Position numbers and translations under genes: made by a program
Notes under the pieces: model-generated
Databases searched by the model: none
Told to the model about the DNA's origin: nothing
What the model saw: only the letters and a program-made list of their open reading frames with translations
Assembly (NCBI GenBank): GCA_904419875.1
Contig: CAJFTG010000025.1
Span: 1 to 36,084 of the forward strand
Direction: 5' to 3'
Source of the DNA: Candidatus Avimonas caecicola
GTDB lineage: Bacteria > Bacillota > Clostridia > Oscillospirales > Acutalibacteraceae
Length of the DNA: 36,084 nt
Shown: piece after piece, positions 15,005-24,546 of the stretch
Position numbering within the stretch: position 1 is the first letter of the stretch
Layout: every line of letters starts with the position of its first letter

Positions 15005-17995
15005 ATGATGGCGCTGCTGTGCAAGGCAGTCAAGGCAGAACGGAAAAGCGAAAAACGGAGAAGCAGCCGAAACCTGACGAATAGCATAACCGCGGGTCTC
15101 CTTGCCGTTTGTTTTCTTGCCGGCGCGGTGCTCCCGGCCGGCGCGGCCGACGCCGGCCCGGCGGAGGCAGCCGCTTCCGACCGGGCGGCCGGGACGGGGC
15201 AGCCGGAAGCGGACGACGTACCGGATTACCCGGATTATCTTGCGGCCTATGCCTCCGCGCCCCTTCCCGGAGAATCCCTCCTCCTGACCGCCGGTCAGGT
15301 CAGCGCCCAGGCGGACAGCCGCCGGCTCAGCGGTTATCTGGGATATGACGGGGAGGCGGTGCTCACTGAGGAAGGCGGTTATGTGGAGTACGCCTTCACG
15401 GTGGAACAGGCGGGGCTTTATACTCTGGCGGTGGATTTCTGTGTGCCGGACGGCCGGCGCACGGCGGCGGAGCGAGACATCCTGATTAACGGGGAACTGC
15501 CCTTTTCCGAGGCGGCCGCTGTGGTTTTCAAACGCCGTTGGGCCAACGAAACCCCGATTGGGCAGGATACGGCCGGCAACGACATCCGCCCCGTACAGAC
15601 GGAGGAGGAGGGATGGCAGCACCGGCTGCTGACCGATTCGATGGGATACTATCCGGAACCCCTGCTTTTTTATTTCCATGAGGGCGTCAATACCCTGCGT
15701 TTTTCCGCCGAAAGGGAACCGCTGGTCCTCGGCGACATCCTCCTTGCCCCGCCTGCGGGGCTGCCGGCGTACGCCGCGCTGGCGGAAGCCTACCGGGCGG
15801 CGGGGTATGCCGACGGGACGCAGGAGCCCATCGTGCTGCAGGGGGAGACGGCCGACCTCAAGTCAGATCAGACCCTTGCCCCGGCCGCCGACCGTTCTTC
15901 CCCGGCGACGGTGCCGAGCAGCCCCTCCAAAATCCGCCTGAACATCATCGGCGGAGAAAGCTGGTCGCAGACCGGGCAGTTTGTCACCTGGGAGTTTGAT
16001 GTGGAGCAGGCGGGGCTGTACACCATCGCCGTGAAATGGCGGCAGAACATCCAACGGGGGCTGACCTCGGTGCGGCGGATTTATCTGGACGGCGAAGTGC
16101 CCTGTGCGGAACTGAATCAGGTGGAATTTCCCTATGCCGGCGGGTGGAACCTGGACGTGCTGGGGGACGGGGAAACGGAATACCGCTTTTACCTGGCCGA
16201 GGGGCGGCATACGATTACGCTGGAGGCCACCCTTGGCGCCATGGGGGACATAGCCCGCCGCGCGCAGGAGAGCGTGACCGAGCTCAACCGCATTTACCGG
16301 CGGATCCTCATGGTCACCGGCAGCACGCCGGACGGGAACCGGGACTATCATTTTGAAGACCTGATTCCCGACGACCTTCAGGCCCTGGCGGAGCAGGCGG
16401 CGGAGCTGGAGGCGCTGTGCGGCGAGGTGGAGAGGATCACCGGTTCCCGCGGGGCCAATGTGGCGTCGGTGGCGACTCTGGCCCGGCAGTGCGGCGAGCT
16501 CAGCAGGCGCCCGGAAAAGATCGCCAAGGGCTTTTCCATATTCAAAACCAACCTCGGCGCGCTGGGCACCTGGATTATGAATATTTCCTCCCAGCCGCTG
16601 GAAATCGACTTTTTACAGATACAGCCGGCGGGGACGCCGCTCCCCCGGGCGGACGCCACCTTTCCGGAGGCGGTGTGGCACGAGCTGCAGATGTTCGCCT
16701 GTTCGTTTGTGGAGGATTACAACACCGTGGCCGATACGGCGGCGGTGGACGAATACCGCAATGAGACGCCGCTGCGGATATGGATTACCAACGGACGGGA
16801 CCAGGCGCAGATCATCAAAGGCATTTTGGACGACACCTTCACCCCCCGCACGGGCATCCGCACCAAAATCGAGCTGGTTCAGGAAGCGGCGATGCTTCCC
16901 GCGACCGTGGCGGGGCGCGGGCCGGACGTTGTGCTGAGCACGGCGGACAACACCCCGGTCAACTATGCCCTTCGCGGCGCGGTGGCCGACCTGACCCGCT
17001 TCGAAGGTTTTGAGGAAGCGGCCGCCCGCTTTTATCCGGACGCCCTTGTCCCGTATGAATATAACGGCGGCGTATACGCCCTGCCGGTGACCAGAACCTT
17101 CCCGGTCATGTTTTACCGCAGGGACGTGCTGGCCGATCTCGGCCTGGACGTTCCCCAGACATGGGAGGATGTCGTCAACATGGTGCCGGTGCTCGCTCAG
17201 AACAATATGGCCTTCACCCTTCCGGTCTCGACCACCAGCACGCCGGGGGCGGGCGTCGGCTCCTATTACATGTTCCTGTTTCAGCACGGAGGACAGGTTT
17301 ACCGCGACGGCGGCATGGCCTGCGACCTGGATTCCGAGGCCGGTTCCGCCGCTTTTAAGGAATGGACGAATTATTACATCAACTACGAGTTCCCTCTGAC
17401 CTATGACTTTGTCAACCGCTTCCGCCTGGGAGAAACCCCAATCGGGATCGCGGACCTCGGCACGTACAACAACCTGATGGTTTCCGCGCCGGAGATTAAG
17501 GGGCTGTGGGACTTCACCCTGGTCCCCGGTACCCGGCGGGAGGACGGGACCATCGACCGTTCGGTCGCCTCCTCCGGTACGGCCTGCATGCTTTTTGCCT
17601 CCTGCACCCAGCAGGAGCTGGGCTGGGAGGTGCTCGACTGGTGGACCTCCGCCGAAACGCAGACCCGTTTCGGCTCGGAAATGGAGAGCCTGCTGGGCGC
17701 GTCCGCCCGCTACGCCACGGCGAACCGGGAGGCGTTTTCCCAACTGGCGTGGAGCGTGAAGGAGTACGATACCATTGAACGGCAGAGGGCCTGGGCGCAG
17801 GGAGTGCCCGAGGTCCCCGGCGGGTATTTCACCTCCCGGCACCTCGACAACGCCTTCCGGCGGGTCACATATTACTGGGAGGACCCCAGGGATACCCTGA
17901 CCGATTACGTATATGTCATCAATCAGGAAATCGCCGGCAAACGCGAGGAATTTGGTTTGCCGTATCAGGAGCAGACGAGAGGGGGAGAAGCATGA
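15005..17995 (+). CDS. very large extracellular solute-binding protein with two CBM-like N-terminal domains
   Basis: A 996-residue exported protein. A basic N-terminus and hydrophobic core give a signal peptide cleaved near residue 47 (PAGAADAG); no lipobox is present. Two related jelly-roll domains follow, at about 90-250 and 275-415, each containing a VEQAGLYTLAV/VEQAGLYTIAV strand and an LDGEVP- or INGELP-like turn, as in CBM35/CBM6-type domains. A helical stretch (about 415-530) precedes a family-1 solute-binding domain (about 590-990), with GRGPDVVLS, GGVYALPVTRTFPVMFYRRDVL and the LDVPQTWEDV segment. Ordinary sugar-binding proteins are about 400-450 residues, so more than half is extra. 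It overlaps the next permease gene by 4 bases (ATGA), so it belongs to that importer. Confidence 0.85.
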   Translation: MMALLCKAVKAERKSEKRRSSRNLTNSITAGLLAVCFLAGAVLPAGAADAGPAEAAASDRAAGTGQPEADDVPDYPDYLAAYASAPLPGESLLLTAGQVSAQADSRRLSGYLGYDGEAVLTEEGGYVEYAFTVEQAGLYTLAVDFCVPDGRRTAAERDILINGELPFSEAAAVVFKRRWANETPIGQDTAGNDIRPVQTEEEGWQHRLLTDSMGYYPEPLLFYFHEGVNTLRFSAEREPLVLGDILLAPPAGLPAYAALAEAYRAAGYADGTQEPIVLQGETADLKSDQTLAPAADRSSPATVPSSPSKIRLNIIGGESWSQTGQFVTWEFDVEQAGLYTIAVKWRQNIQRGLTSVRRIYLDGEVPCAELNQVEFPYAGGWNLDVLGDGETEYRFYLAEGRHTITLEATLGAMGDIARRAQESVTELNRIYRRILMVTGSTPDGNRDYHFEDLIPDDLQALAEQAAELEALCGEVERITGSRGANVASVATLARQCGELSRRPEKIAKGFSIFKTNLGALGTWIMNISSQPLEIDFLQIQPAGTPLPRADATFPEAVWHELQMFACSFVEDYNTVADTAAVDEYRNETPLRIWITNGRDQAQIIKGILDDTFTPRTGIRTKIELVQEAAMLPATVAGRGPDVVLSTADNTPVNYALRGAVADLTRFEGFEEAAARFYPDALVPYEYNGGVYALPVTRTFPVMFYRRDVLADLGLDVPQTWEDVVNMVPVLAQNNMAFTLPVSTTSTPGAGVGSYYMFLFQHGGQVYRDGGMACDLDSEAGSAAFKEWTNYYINYEFPLTYDFVNRFRLGETPIGIADLGTYNNLMVSAPEIKGLWDFTLVPGTRREDGTIDRSVASSGTACMLFASCTQQELGWEVLDWWTSAETQTRFGSEMESLLGASARYATANREAFSQLAWSVKEYDTIERQRAWAQGVPEVPGGYFTSRHLDNAFRRVTYYWEDPRDTLTDYVYVINQEIAGKREEFGLPYQEQTRGGEA

Positions 17996-18933
17996 TCAGA
18001 GCCGCCGCGCGTCCCGACTCCCCCCGTCCTGCCGGGCTGCTGCGCCGCAAGGGGAGGGAGATCGCCCGAAACTGGGACGCCTATCTGTTTACTGCGCCCT
18101 TTTACCTGATTTTTTTCGTTTTCACCGTCCTGCCGGTGCTGATTTCCATTGTGCTCAGCTTTACCTATTACAACATCCTGCAGCCGCCGCGCTTTATCGG
18201 AATGCAGAACTATTTCAACCTTTTCCTCAACGACGACACGTTTTTGACCGCGCTGAAAAACACCCTGCTGATCGCCCTGATTACCGGCCCGGTCGGGTAT
18301 ATCGCCTCCTTCCTGTTCGCCTGGTTCATCAATGAGCTCAACCCCAAGCTGCGCGCGGTCATGATCGTGGTTTTCTACGCCCCCTCCATCTCCGGGAACG
18401 TATACCTGGTCTGGTCCATCCTGTTTTCAGGGGACGCCTACGGGTATATCAACGCCTTCCTGATGAATCTCGGCATCCTCCATGAACCGGTCCAGTGGCT
18501 GACCGACCCGCAGACCATGCTGGCGGTGGTCATCCTTGTGATGCTGTGGATGAGCCTCGGTTCCGGTTTTCTGGCATTTGTGGCGGGGCTGCAGACCGTG
18601 GACCGCTCCATGTATGAGGCGGGCTGCGTGGAGGGAATCCGCAACCGGTGGCAGGAGCTTTGGTATATCACTCTGCCGTCGATGAAGCCGCAGCTTCTGT
18701 TCGGCGCGGTCATGTCGATCACCTCCGCCTTTTCCGCCGGGGATGTGACCACGGCGCTGTGCGGCTTTCCCTCTACCGACTACGCTGCGCACACCATGCT
18801 CAACCATCTCAACGACTACGGCAATATCCGGTTCGAGATGGGTTACGCCTGCGCTATCGCGACCCTGCTGTTTATAATGATGATCGGATGCAACCAGCTG
18901 ATCCAGCGCCTGCTGCGCCGGGTGGGAACCTGA
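17992..18933 (+). CDS. sugar ABC transporter permease (pair 1, first subunit)
   Basis: A 313-residue inner-membrane permease of the MalF/UgpA type. It has about six hydrophobic segments, beginning AYLFTAPFYLIFFVFTVLPVLISIVLSF after a basic N-terminus. The cytoplasmic EAA loop, which docks the ATPase, reads EAGCVEGIRNRWQELWYITLP near residues 205-225 and keeps the conserved Gly. The start ATG lies inside the stop of the large binding protein (ATGA). It would pair with the permease at 18969 to import what the large binding protein captures. No ATP-binding subunit is nearby. Confidence 0.92.
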   Translation: MIRAAARPDSPRPAGLLRRKGREIARNWDAYLFTAPFYLIFFVFTVLPVLISIVLSFTYYNILQPPRFIGMQNYFNLFLNDDTFLTALKNTLLIALITGPVGYIASFLFAWFINELNPKLRAVMIVVFYAPSISGNVYLVWSILFSGDAYGYINAFLMNLGILHEPVQWLTDPQTMLAVVILVMLWMSLGSGFLAFVAGLQTVDRSMYEAGCVEGIRNRWQELWYITLPSMKPQLLFGAVMSITSAFSAGDVTTALCGFPSTDYAAHTMLNHLNDYGNIRFEMGYACAIATLLFIMMIGCNQLIQRLLRRVGT

Positions 18934-18968
18934 TTCCCGCCGGCTGTTATGAAAGGAATGGTGAGCCT

Positions 18969-19850
18969 ATGGCAGCCAAAGCCGTTTCCCGCCGTCTGCG
19001 GCATAAACGCCGGCCCGCGGGGCGTTCCCGGGCGGGCAATCTCCTCAATTTCCTTTTCCTGGCCGGAATCGGTGTGGTGATGGCGCTGCCGATGGTATAC
19101 GCGGTCAGCAGCGCCTTCAAGCCGCTGGATGAGCTTTTTCTTTTTCCGCCGCGGTTCCTGGTGCGGCAGCCGACGCTGGACAACTTCAGCGACCTTTTCC
19201 GGCTGATGTCTTCTTCCTGGGTGCCCTTCACCCGGTATCTGTTCAACACCGTGATGCTTGCCGTCCTGGCTACGGCGGGGAATGTGGTCGTCTGTTCCAT
19301 GGCAGCCTACATGCTGGAAAAGCGGCGTTTCCCCGGTTCCGGGCTGATGTACCGCTCGGTGGTGCTGGCCCTGATGTTCTCGGGGGCGGTCACGGCGATT
19401 CCCAATTACCTGATTATGGCGGGCCTTAACTGGGTGGACACCTACTTCTCCCTGATTGTCCCGGCTTTTGCCACCCCCATCGGCCTGTTCCTGATGAAGC
19501 AGTTTATGGGTGTGGTGCACGACAGCCTGATCGAATCCGCCAAGCTGGACGGGGCGAACGAATGGCGGATTTTCTGGCAGATCGTCATGCCCATCGTCCG
19601 GCCGGCGTGGCAGACGCTGATTATCTTCTCCTTTCAGTCCACCTGGAACATGACCGGCGGCACCTTTATCTTCAGCGAGGAGCTGAAAACCCTGCCCTCC
19701 GCCCTCAGCCAGGTGCTTCAGGGCGGGATCGCCCGCACGGGCGTGAGCTGTGCGGTTGCGCTGCTGATCCTGATTGTCCCGGTCGTGGTGTTTGTTGTGT
19801 CGGAAAGCCAGGTCCTGGAGACGATGGGCTCCTCCGGGATTAAGGAATAA
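18969..19850 (+). CDS. sugar ABC transporter permease (pair 1, second subunit)
   Basis: A 293-residue permease of the MalG/UgpE type. It begins with a basic tail, then LLNFLFLAGIGVVMALPMVYAVSSAFKPLDELF, the typical first segment of the second subunit with its SxKP(x)E-like exit. The EAA loop reads ESAKLDGANEWRIFWQIVMP, with the conserved DGA. Start ATG 18969 is preceded by AAAGGAATGG about 12 bases upstream; the longer frame from 18648 overlaps the previous gene and adds no membrane-protein sequence. It follows its partner by 35 bases. Confidence 0.92.
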   Translation: MAAKAVSRRLRHKRRPAGRSRAGNLLNFLFLAGIGVVMALPMVYAVSSAFKPLDELFLFPPRFLVRQPTLDNFSDLFRLMSSSWVPFTRYLFNTVMLAVLATAGNVVVCSMAAYMLEKRRFPGSGLMYRSVVLALMFSGAVTAIPNYLIMAGLNWVDTYFSLIVPAFATPIGLFLMKQFMGVVHDSLIESAKLDGANEWRIFWQIVMPIVRPAWQTLIIFSFQSTWNMTGGTFIFSEELKTLPSALSQVLQGGIARTGVSCAVALLILIVPVVVFVVSESQVLETMGSSGIKE

Positions 19851-19864
19851 GGGGGGGAAGCGGG

Positions 19865-21940
19865 ATGGAAAAGAGATGGCGCCGGACGGCGGCGGCCCTG
19901 GCCCTGCTTGCCGCGCTGTGCGTGCCGGCCTCGGCAGGGGCGCCCTTTTACGATTATACCTACGACGACCGCGAAGAGCCGGTCAGCGCGCCCCGCTCCT
20001 ATGAGCTTTTTGGGGTGGCGGATGCCTCGGTGATGGGGACGGCGCTCAAAAGCCCGGGCGACCTGTGCGTCAGCGGGGAGGAAATTTACATCGCGGATAC
20101 GGGGAACAACCGCATTGTGGTGCTGGACAGCGCCTTCCGCTTCCTCCGGGAATGGAGCGGCGCCGATTCGCCGCACGGCCGGGTGGATTTTTCCGCCCCC
20201 GAAGGGGTGTTCGTTACGCAGGACGGGCGGGTCATCGTCGCGGATTCCGGCAACGGCCGGCTGGTGGTGACCGACCGGGAGGGGGCTTACCTGGATGCAT
20301 ACGGGGCGCCGCAGACCGATGTGCTGCCCGATGATTTTCTGTACCGCCCGGTTAAGGTGGCGGCCGACCGGGCGGGAAGGCTGTTCGTGGTTTCGGAAAA
20401 CTTTAACATGGGGCTGCTGGAGTTCAACCGGGAGGGGAATTTCATTCGGACCCTGGGCGCCTCCAAGGTGCAGGTAACGCTGTTCGATCTGTTCTGGAGG
20501 CTGGTTTCCACCCAGGAGCAGAAGGACCGGATGGCTCAGTTTGTGCCGACGGAATACAACAACCTGACGGTGGATGCGGACGGCTTTGTATATGCGACCA
20601 CCTCGGTTTACGACGAATACAACCTTGCGGCTTACGGCGACACGGCGGTGCGCAAGCTGAGCGCTTCCGGCAACGACATACTGAAGCACGACATGCCGGC
20701 CGGCGACCTGAAGTTCACCGTCAGCGGGCAGTTTTCCGGGCCGTCCCGGATTGTGGATGTATACGCGGGGGAAAACGGCATGTTCAGCCTGCTGGATGCC
20801 AACCGCGGCCGGGTCTTCGTCTATGACGAGGCCGGGATGCTGCTGTACATCTTCGGCACCTATGGGGATATGCAGGGGGCGCTGAAGAACCCCCGTGCCC
20901 TGGACAAGCTGGGCGACCTTTTTCTGGTGCTGGACGGCGCGAAAAATACAGTGACGGCCTATACGCCCACGGCCTACGCCCGGGCGATCGACCAGGCGAT
21001 TGCCTATCACCACGCGGACGAGTACGAAAAGGAAGCGGCGCAGTGGGAGGAAGTGCTGGCCCGCAACGGAAACGCAAACATCGCCTATACCGGGCTGGGC
21101 AAGGCGGCCTTCCGCCGCGGGGAATACGGGCAGGCGATGGCGTATTTCCGCCAGTCGGGAGACCGGAGCCAATATTCCAAGGCGTTTCAATACCGGCGGC
21201 GGGAGCTTATCGCCGCCCATTTCCTGTGGGCGGTGCCGGCGTTCCTGGCCTTTCTGGCGGCGCTGCTGCTCGCCGTCCATTTCAAGTGCCGATACCGTCC
21301 GGCTCAGGTGAAACCCGCTTCCTTCCGGGGAAAACTCGCTTACAGCCGGTATACGGCCTTTCATCCGATGGATGGCTTCTGGGATCTGAAGCGGGAGAAC
21401 CGCGGCAGCCTCCGGGCGGCGCTGCTGCTTGTCGGCCTGCTCTGTCTGGTCGTGGCGGCGCAGCGGCAGCTGACCGGCTTCCCGTTCAACACGGCGGATC
21501 CAAAGGAGCTGAATCTGCTGATCGAGGTGTCCAAGGTCCTGCTTCCCTATGGCCTGTGGTGCGCTGCCAACTGGTGCGTCACCTCGCTGCTGCAGGGGGA
21601 GGGCCGGCTGCGCGACATCGCGACCATGACCGGCTACGCCCTGCTGCCGATGATCGTGACAAATGCCGCAGGCATCGCCCTGTCCAACGTCATAACTTCG
21701 CAGGAGGGGGATTTTTACCTTTTCCTTATCGCGGCGGGCGTACTCTGGAGCCTGCTGCTGATCCTGCTTGGCCATCAGCAGATTCATGACTATACAGGCG
21801 GCCGGTCCCTGTTTGTCGTCTTTCTGACGGTGGTGGTCATGGCGGCGGCAGTCTTTCTGGTCATCCTGCTGGTCGTGCTGCTCCAACAGATGATTGGGTT
21901 TGCGGGTGACCTTGTCAACGAGATTTTCTATCGGCTGTAA
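19865..21940 (+). CDS. NHL-repeat / TPR-like / Yip1 membrane protein
   Basis: A 691-residue protein with an unusual layout. A signal peptide (cleaved near 24) is followed by an NHL-type beta-propeller (about 55-370), with clear repeats IYIADTGNNRIVVLD (74-88) and VIVADSGNGRLVVTD (about 124-138) and further looser blades. A helical TPR-like pair (about 375-440) includes WEEVLARNGN and GKAAFRRGEYGQAMAYFRQSG. A transmembrane segment (about 447-469) and a cytoplasmic stretch precede a Yip1-type multi-helix membrane domain (about 490-690, five or so segments). The propeller should face outside. It is adjacent to permease pair 1 and DUF5696, a grouping I recall from other Bacillota, but its role is unknown; a surface sensor or an importer accessory are possibilities. 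RBS GGGGGG, about eight bases upstream. Confidence 0.85.
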   Translation: MEKRWRRTAAALALLAALCVPASAGAPFYDYTYDDREEPVSAPRSYELFGVADASVMGTALKSPGDLCVSGEEIYIADTGNNRIVVLDSAFRFLREWSGADSPHGRVDFSAPEGVFVTQDGRVIVADSGNGRLVVTDREGAYLDAYGAPQTDVLPDDFLYRPVKVAADRAGRLFVVSENFNMGLLEFNREGNFIRTLGASKVQVTLFDLFWRLVSTQEQKDRMAQFVPTEYNNLTVDADGFVYATTSVYDEYNLAAYGDTAVRKLSASGNDILKHDMPAGDLKFTVSGQFSGPSRIVDVYAGENGMFSLLDANRGRVFVYDEAGMLLYIFGTYGDMQGALKNPRALDKLGDLFLVLDGAKNTVTAYTPTAYARAIDQAIAYHHADEYEKEAAQWEEVLARNGNANIAYTGLGKAAFRRGEYGQAMAYFRQSGDRSQYSKAFQYRRRELIAAHFLWAVPAFLAFLAALLLAVHFKCRYRPAQVKPASFRGKLAYSRYTAFHPMDGFWDLKRENRGSLRAALLLVGLLCLVVAAQRQLTGFPFNTADPKELNLLIEVSKVLLPYGLWCAANWCVTSLLQGEGRLRDIATMTGYALLPMIVTNAAGIALSNVITSQEGDFYLFLIAAGVLWSLLLILLGHQQIHDYTGGRSLFVVFLTVVVMAAAVFLVILLVVLLQQMIGFAGDLVNEIFYRL

Positions 21941-21956
21941 AGGGAGGCGCAGACGG

Positions 21957-24530
21957 ATGAAAAAACGACGCGGAGGGCTTTCTCCCGCTTTCCTGCGGGC
22001 GGGCGTTGTCCTGACGGCAGGCGCGCTGCTTCTCAGCGGCTGCGGAGTGGGAGGAAGGAGTGAGGAGGGCCTGAGCGAGGAGCGGCTGCTTTACGCCGGC
22101 GCCACCCCAAACGACCCGGCTTCCCGGGAGTTCCGGGAGGTACTGTCCAGAGATGGCCTGACGCTGCTGGTCAACGACGATACGGCGGAGGTGGCCGTGC
22201 GGGACGGGGCGGGCAATCTGTGGTACTCCAACCCGCAGGACCGGGACACTGACCCGGTGGCCTCCCAGGAAAACAGGGACAACATGGCCGCCCAGGCGCG
22301 GATTCTTTTCAGCGACAGCACGGGAAACACCCGTTCGATGAACACCTATACCGACGCGGTGGCCCGCGGGCAGTACCGTATTACCGAAATGGACGACGGG
22401 CTCGTGGTGCAGTATACCCTGGGCGCGGTGGAGGAAAAGAAGCTGGTCCCCGTTGTTGTGGAAAAGGAGCGGTTTGAGGAGAAGATCCTCAACCGGCTGG
22501 ACGGGAACGGGAAAAAGGCGATCGAGCGGTATTATATGCTGGTAGACCTGGAGAATATGGAGGACGCAGATTACCGGCGGGAACTGGAGGTCAAATATCC
22601 GGCGGCCAAAAAGGGGCCGGTCTGGGTGCTTCGCAGCAATCCGCCCGCCCCGAATGTCGAGGAAAAAATCCATGCCGTAATCTCCCCCACCGGGTACACG
22701 CTGGAAGATCTGGAGGCGGATAACGCCGCCAACCAGGTGGCGGATGCCCCCACGCAGCAGGTGTTCAATCTCGCCATTCACTATTCCATTGAAGACGGGC
22801 GGCTGCTGGCCTCCCTTCCGGCGGAGGAACTGGAGATGCCGGAGGAGTACCTGATCGAGCGGGTGGCACTGCTGGAGCATTTCGGGGCGGCCCGCCGGGG
22901 AGCCGAGGGATATATCCTGCTGCCGGACGGTTCGGGCTCGCTGCTGTATTTTGATAACGGAAAGGAGGCCATGGCCTCCTATTCGGTGCCCATCTATGGG
23001 CAGGACCCGGCGCTGTATCTGGAGGAGACGCCCTACCGGACCGACGGGATCTGCCTGCCGGTATTCGGCTTGAAAAACGGCGGGGCCGCTTTTCTCGCCG
23101 TCGTGGAGGAGGGGGCGGCGCTGGCGAGCGTCAATGCCCAGCCGTCCGGGGCCGCCGCCAGCTACAACACCGTCTATCCCCTGTTCCGCATCCGGGAAAA
23201 GGCGGTGCAGTCGGTCGGCGGCTCGGACAGCGTGCAGAACATCTATCAGGCCGAGCGGTACGGCGGCGTCATGGCGGTGAGCTACCGTTTCCTCTCCGGG
23301 GCGGACGCCGATTATGTGGGAATGGCCAAAATCTGCCGCCGCGCGCTTTTTCGCGGGCAGGAGGCGCCGGTATCCGGGCAGCGGCCGGTATATCTGGAGC
23401 TGGTCGGCGCCATTCCGGCGACTGAAAATGTCGCCGGGCTTCCGGTGGAGAGGACGCGGGCGCTGACCACCTTCGCCCAGGCGGAGGACATCCTGCGTTC
23501 TCTGCCGGAAAGCGGGCTGACGCCCTCCGCCGTCCTGGTGCGGTACAGCGGAATGTTCAACGGGGGCATGCGGCAGAGCTATGCGTCGTCCCTGGACATC
23601 GTGGGGGCGCTGGGAGGCGACAAGGGCTTTTCCTCCCTGCTGGAGACCGCCGGCGGGCTGGGCGTTTCGGTGTATCCCGACATCGACCTGTGCTATGTGG
23701 CGGAAAACGGCCTTTTCGACGCCTACAATGTCCGGCGGGATACCGCCCGTTTTTTGACGCGCGTCACGGCGGCGGTGTACCCCTATAACCCGGCGACCTT
23801 TGCCCTGGACACCGAAGCGTCCCCTTCTTACCTGATCAGCCCCCGCTGCTATCCTTCGCTTTTCGCGGCGTGGGGAGCAGCGTTTGCCGGGCTGGAAAAC
23901 CCGAACCTCTCCCTGCGGAGCCTGGGCCGCACCCTGGCCGCCGACTACCGGGAGGACCGGATGATCGACCGGCAGACGGCGCTGGATACCCTGGATCAGG
24001 CGATGGAGCCGCTGCGGGCATATTCCCTGATGATAGAGGGAGGGAACGCGTATCTGCTGGACGAGGCCGCCCATGTGGTGGAGATGCCGATGGATTCCTG
24101 CGGGTACGATGTCTGCGACGAAAGCGTTCCCTTTCTCCAGCTGGTGGTCAGCGGCTGCGTGAATTACGCCGGGCAGCCGTTCAACCTTTCCTCCGGCAGC
24201 CGCCGCGATCTCCTGCGGGCGGTGGAAACCGGCGCCGGCTTCGCCTTCACCGTTACGGCCGCCGGCAGCGACCAGGTGAAGGATACCGACTACAGCCGGT
24301 ATTACGCCTGTGAATGGAGCTATGTGCGGGGAGTGCTGCGGGAAGTACTGGAGGAAACCGCCCCCGCCGACGGCACGGCCGGGCTGGAGATGACCAACCA
24401 CGAAAAGCTGGCCGACGGCGTGTACCGCACCACCTTTGCCGACGGCCGGCAGGTGGTGGTGAATTATAACCGGCGGCCGTACGCCGATTCCACCGTTCGG
24501 GTGGAGGCGGAAAGCTATGCGGTGATCTAA
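21957..24530 (+). CDS. DUF5696-type lipoprotein, possible glycoside hydrolase-like fold
   Basis: An 857-residue lipoprotein; the signal ends LLLSGC with Cys29. Start ATG 21957 follows GGGAGG (21942-21947). The first half (about 45-480) looks like beta-sandwich material: LTLLVNDDTAEVAVRDGAGNLWYSN, and GYILLPDGSGSLLYFDNG near 317-334. From about 495 on, the pattern suggests an alpha/beta barrel: TFAQAEDILRSLPESGL, LGVSVYPDIDLCYV (near 572, with two Asp at a strand end) and DSCGYDVCDESVPFLQLVVSG (about 713-733). A small C-terminal sandwich ends YRTTFADGRQVVVNYN. I recognise the family as DUF5696; that it is an enzyme is my inference from barrel-like order and surface location. Confidence 0.78.
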   Translation: MKKRRGGLSPAFLRAGVVLTAGALLLSGCGVGGRSEEGLSEERLLYAGATPNDPASREFREVLSRDGLTLLVNDDTAEVAVRDGAGNLWYSNPQDRDTDPVASQENRDNMAAQARILFSDSTGNTRSMNTYTDAVARGQYRITEMDDGLVVQYTLGAVEEKKLVPVVVEKERFEEKILNRLDGNGKKAIERYYMLVDLENMEDADYRRELEVKYPAAKKGPVWVLRSNPPAPNVEEKIHAVISPTGYTLEDLEADNAANQVADAPTQQVFNLAIHYSIEDGRLLASLPAEELEMPEEYLIERVALLEHFGAARRGAEGYILLPDGSGSLLYFDNGKEAMASYSVPIYGQDPALYLEETPYRTDGICLPVFGLKNGGAAFLAVVEEGAALASVNAQPSGAAASYNTVYPLFRIREKAVQSVGGSDSVQNIYQAERYGGVMAVSYRFLSGADADYVGMAKICRRALFRGQEAPVSGQRPVYLELVGAIPATENVAGLPVERTRALTTFAQAEDILRSLPESGLTPSAVLVRYSGMFNGGMRQSYASSLDIVGALGGDKGFSSLLETAGGLGVSVYPDIDLCYVAENGLFDAYNVRRDTARFLTRVTAAVYPYNPATFALDTEASPSYLISPRCYPSLFAAWGAAFAGLENPNLSLRSLGRTLAADYREDRMIDRQTALDTLDQAMEPLRAYSLMIEGGNAYLLDEAAHVVEMPMDSCGYDVCDESVPFLQLVVSGCVNYAGQPFNLSSGSRRDLLRAVETGAGFAFTVTAAGSDQVKDTDYSRYYACEWSYVRGVLREVLEETAPADGTAGLEMTNHEKLADGVYRTTFADGRQVVVNYNRRPYADSTVRVEAESYAVI

Positions 24531-24546
24531 AAGGAGGGAGCCGTCC

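Noticed and set aside
18648-18968. Longer start for the second permease of pair 1
   Set aside because: It lies wholly inside the previous permease gene in another frame; the ATG at 18969 gives the expected short basic N-terminus.
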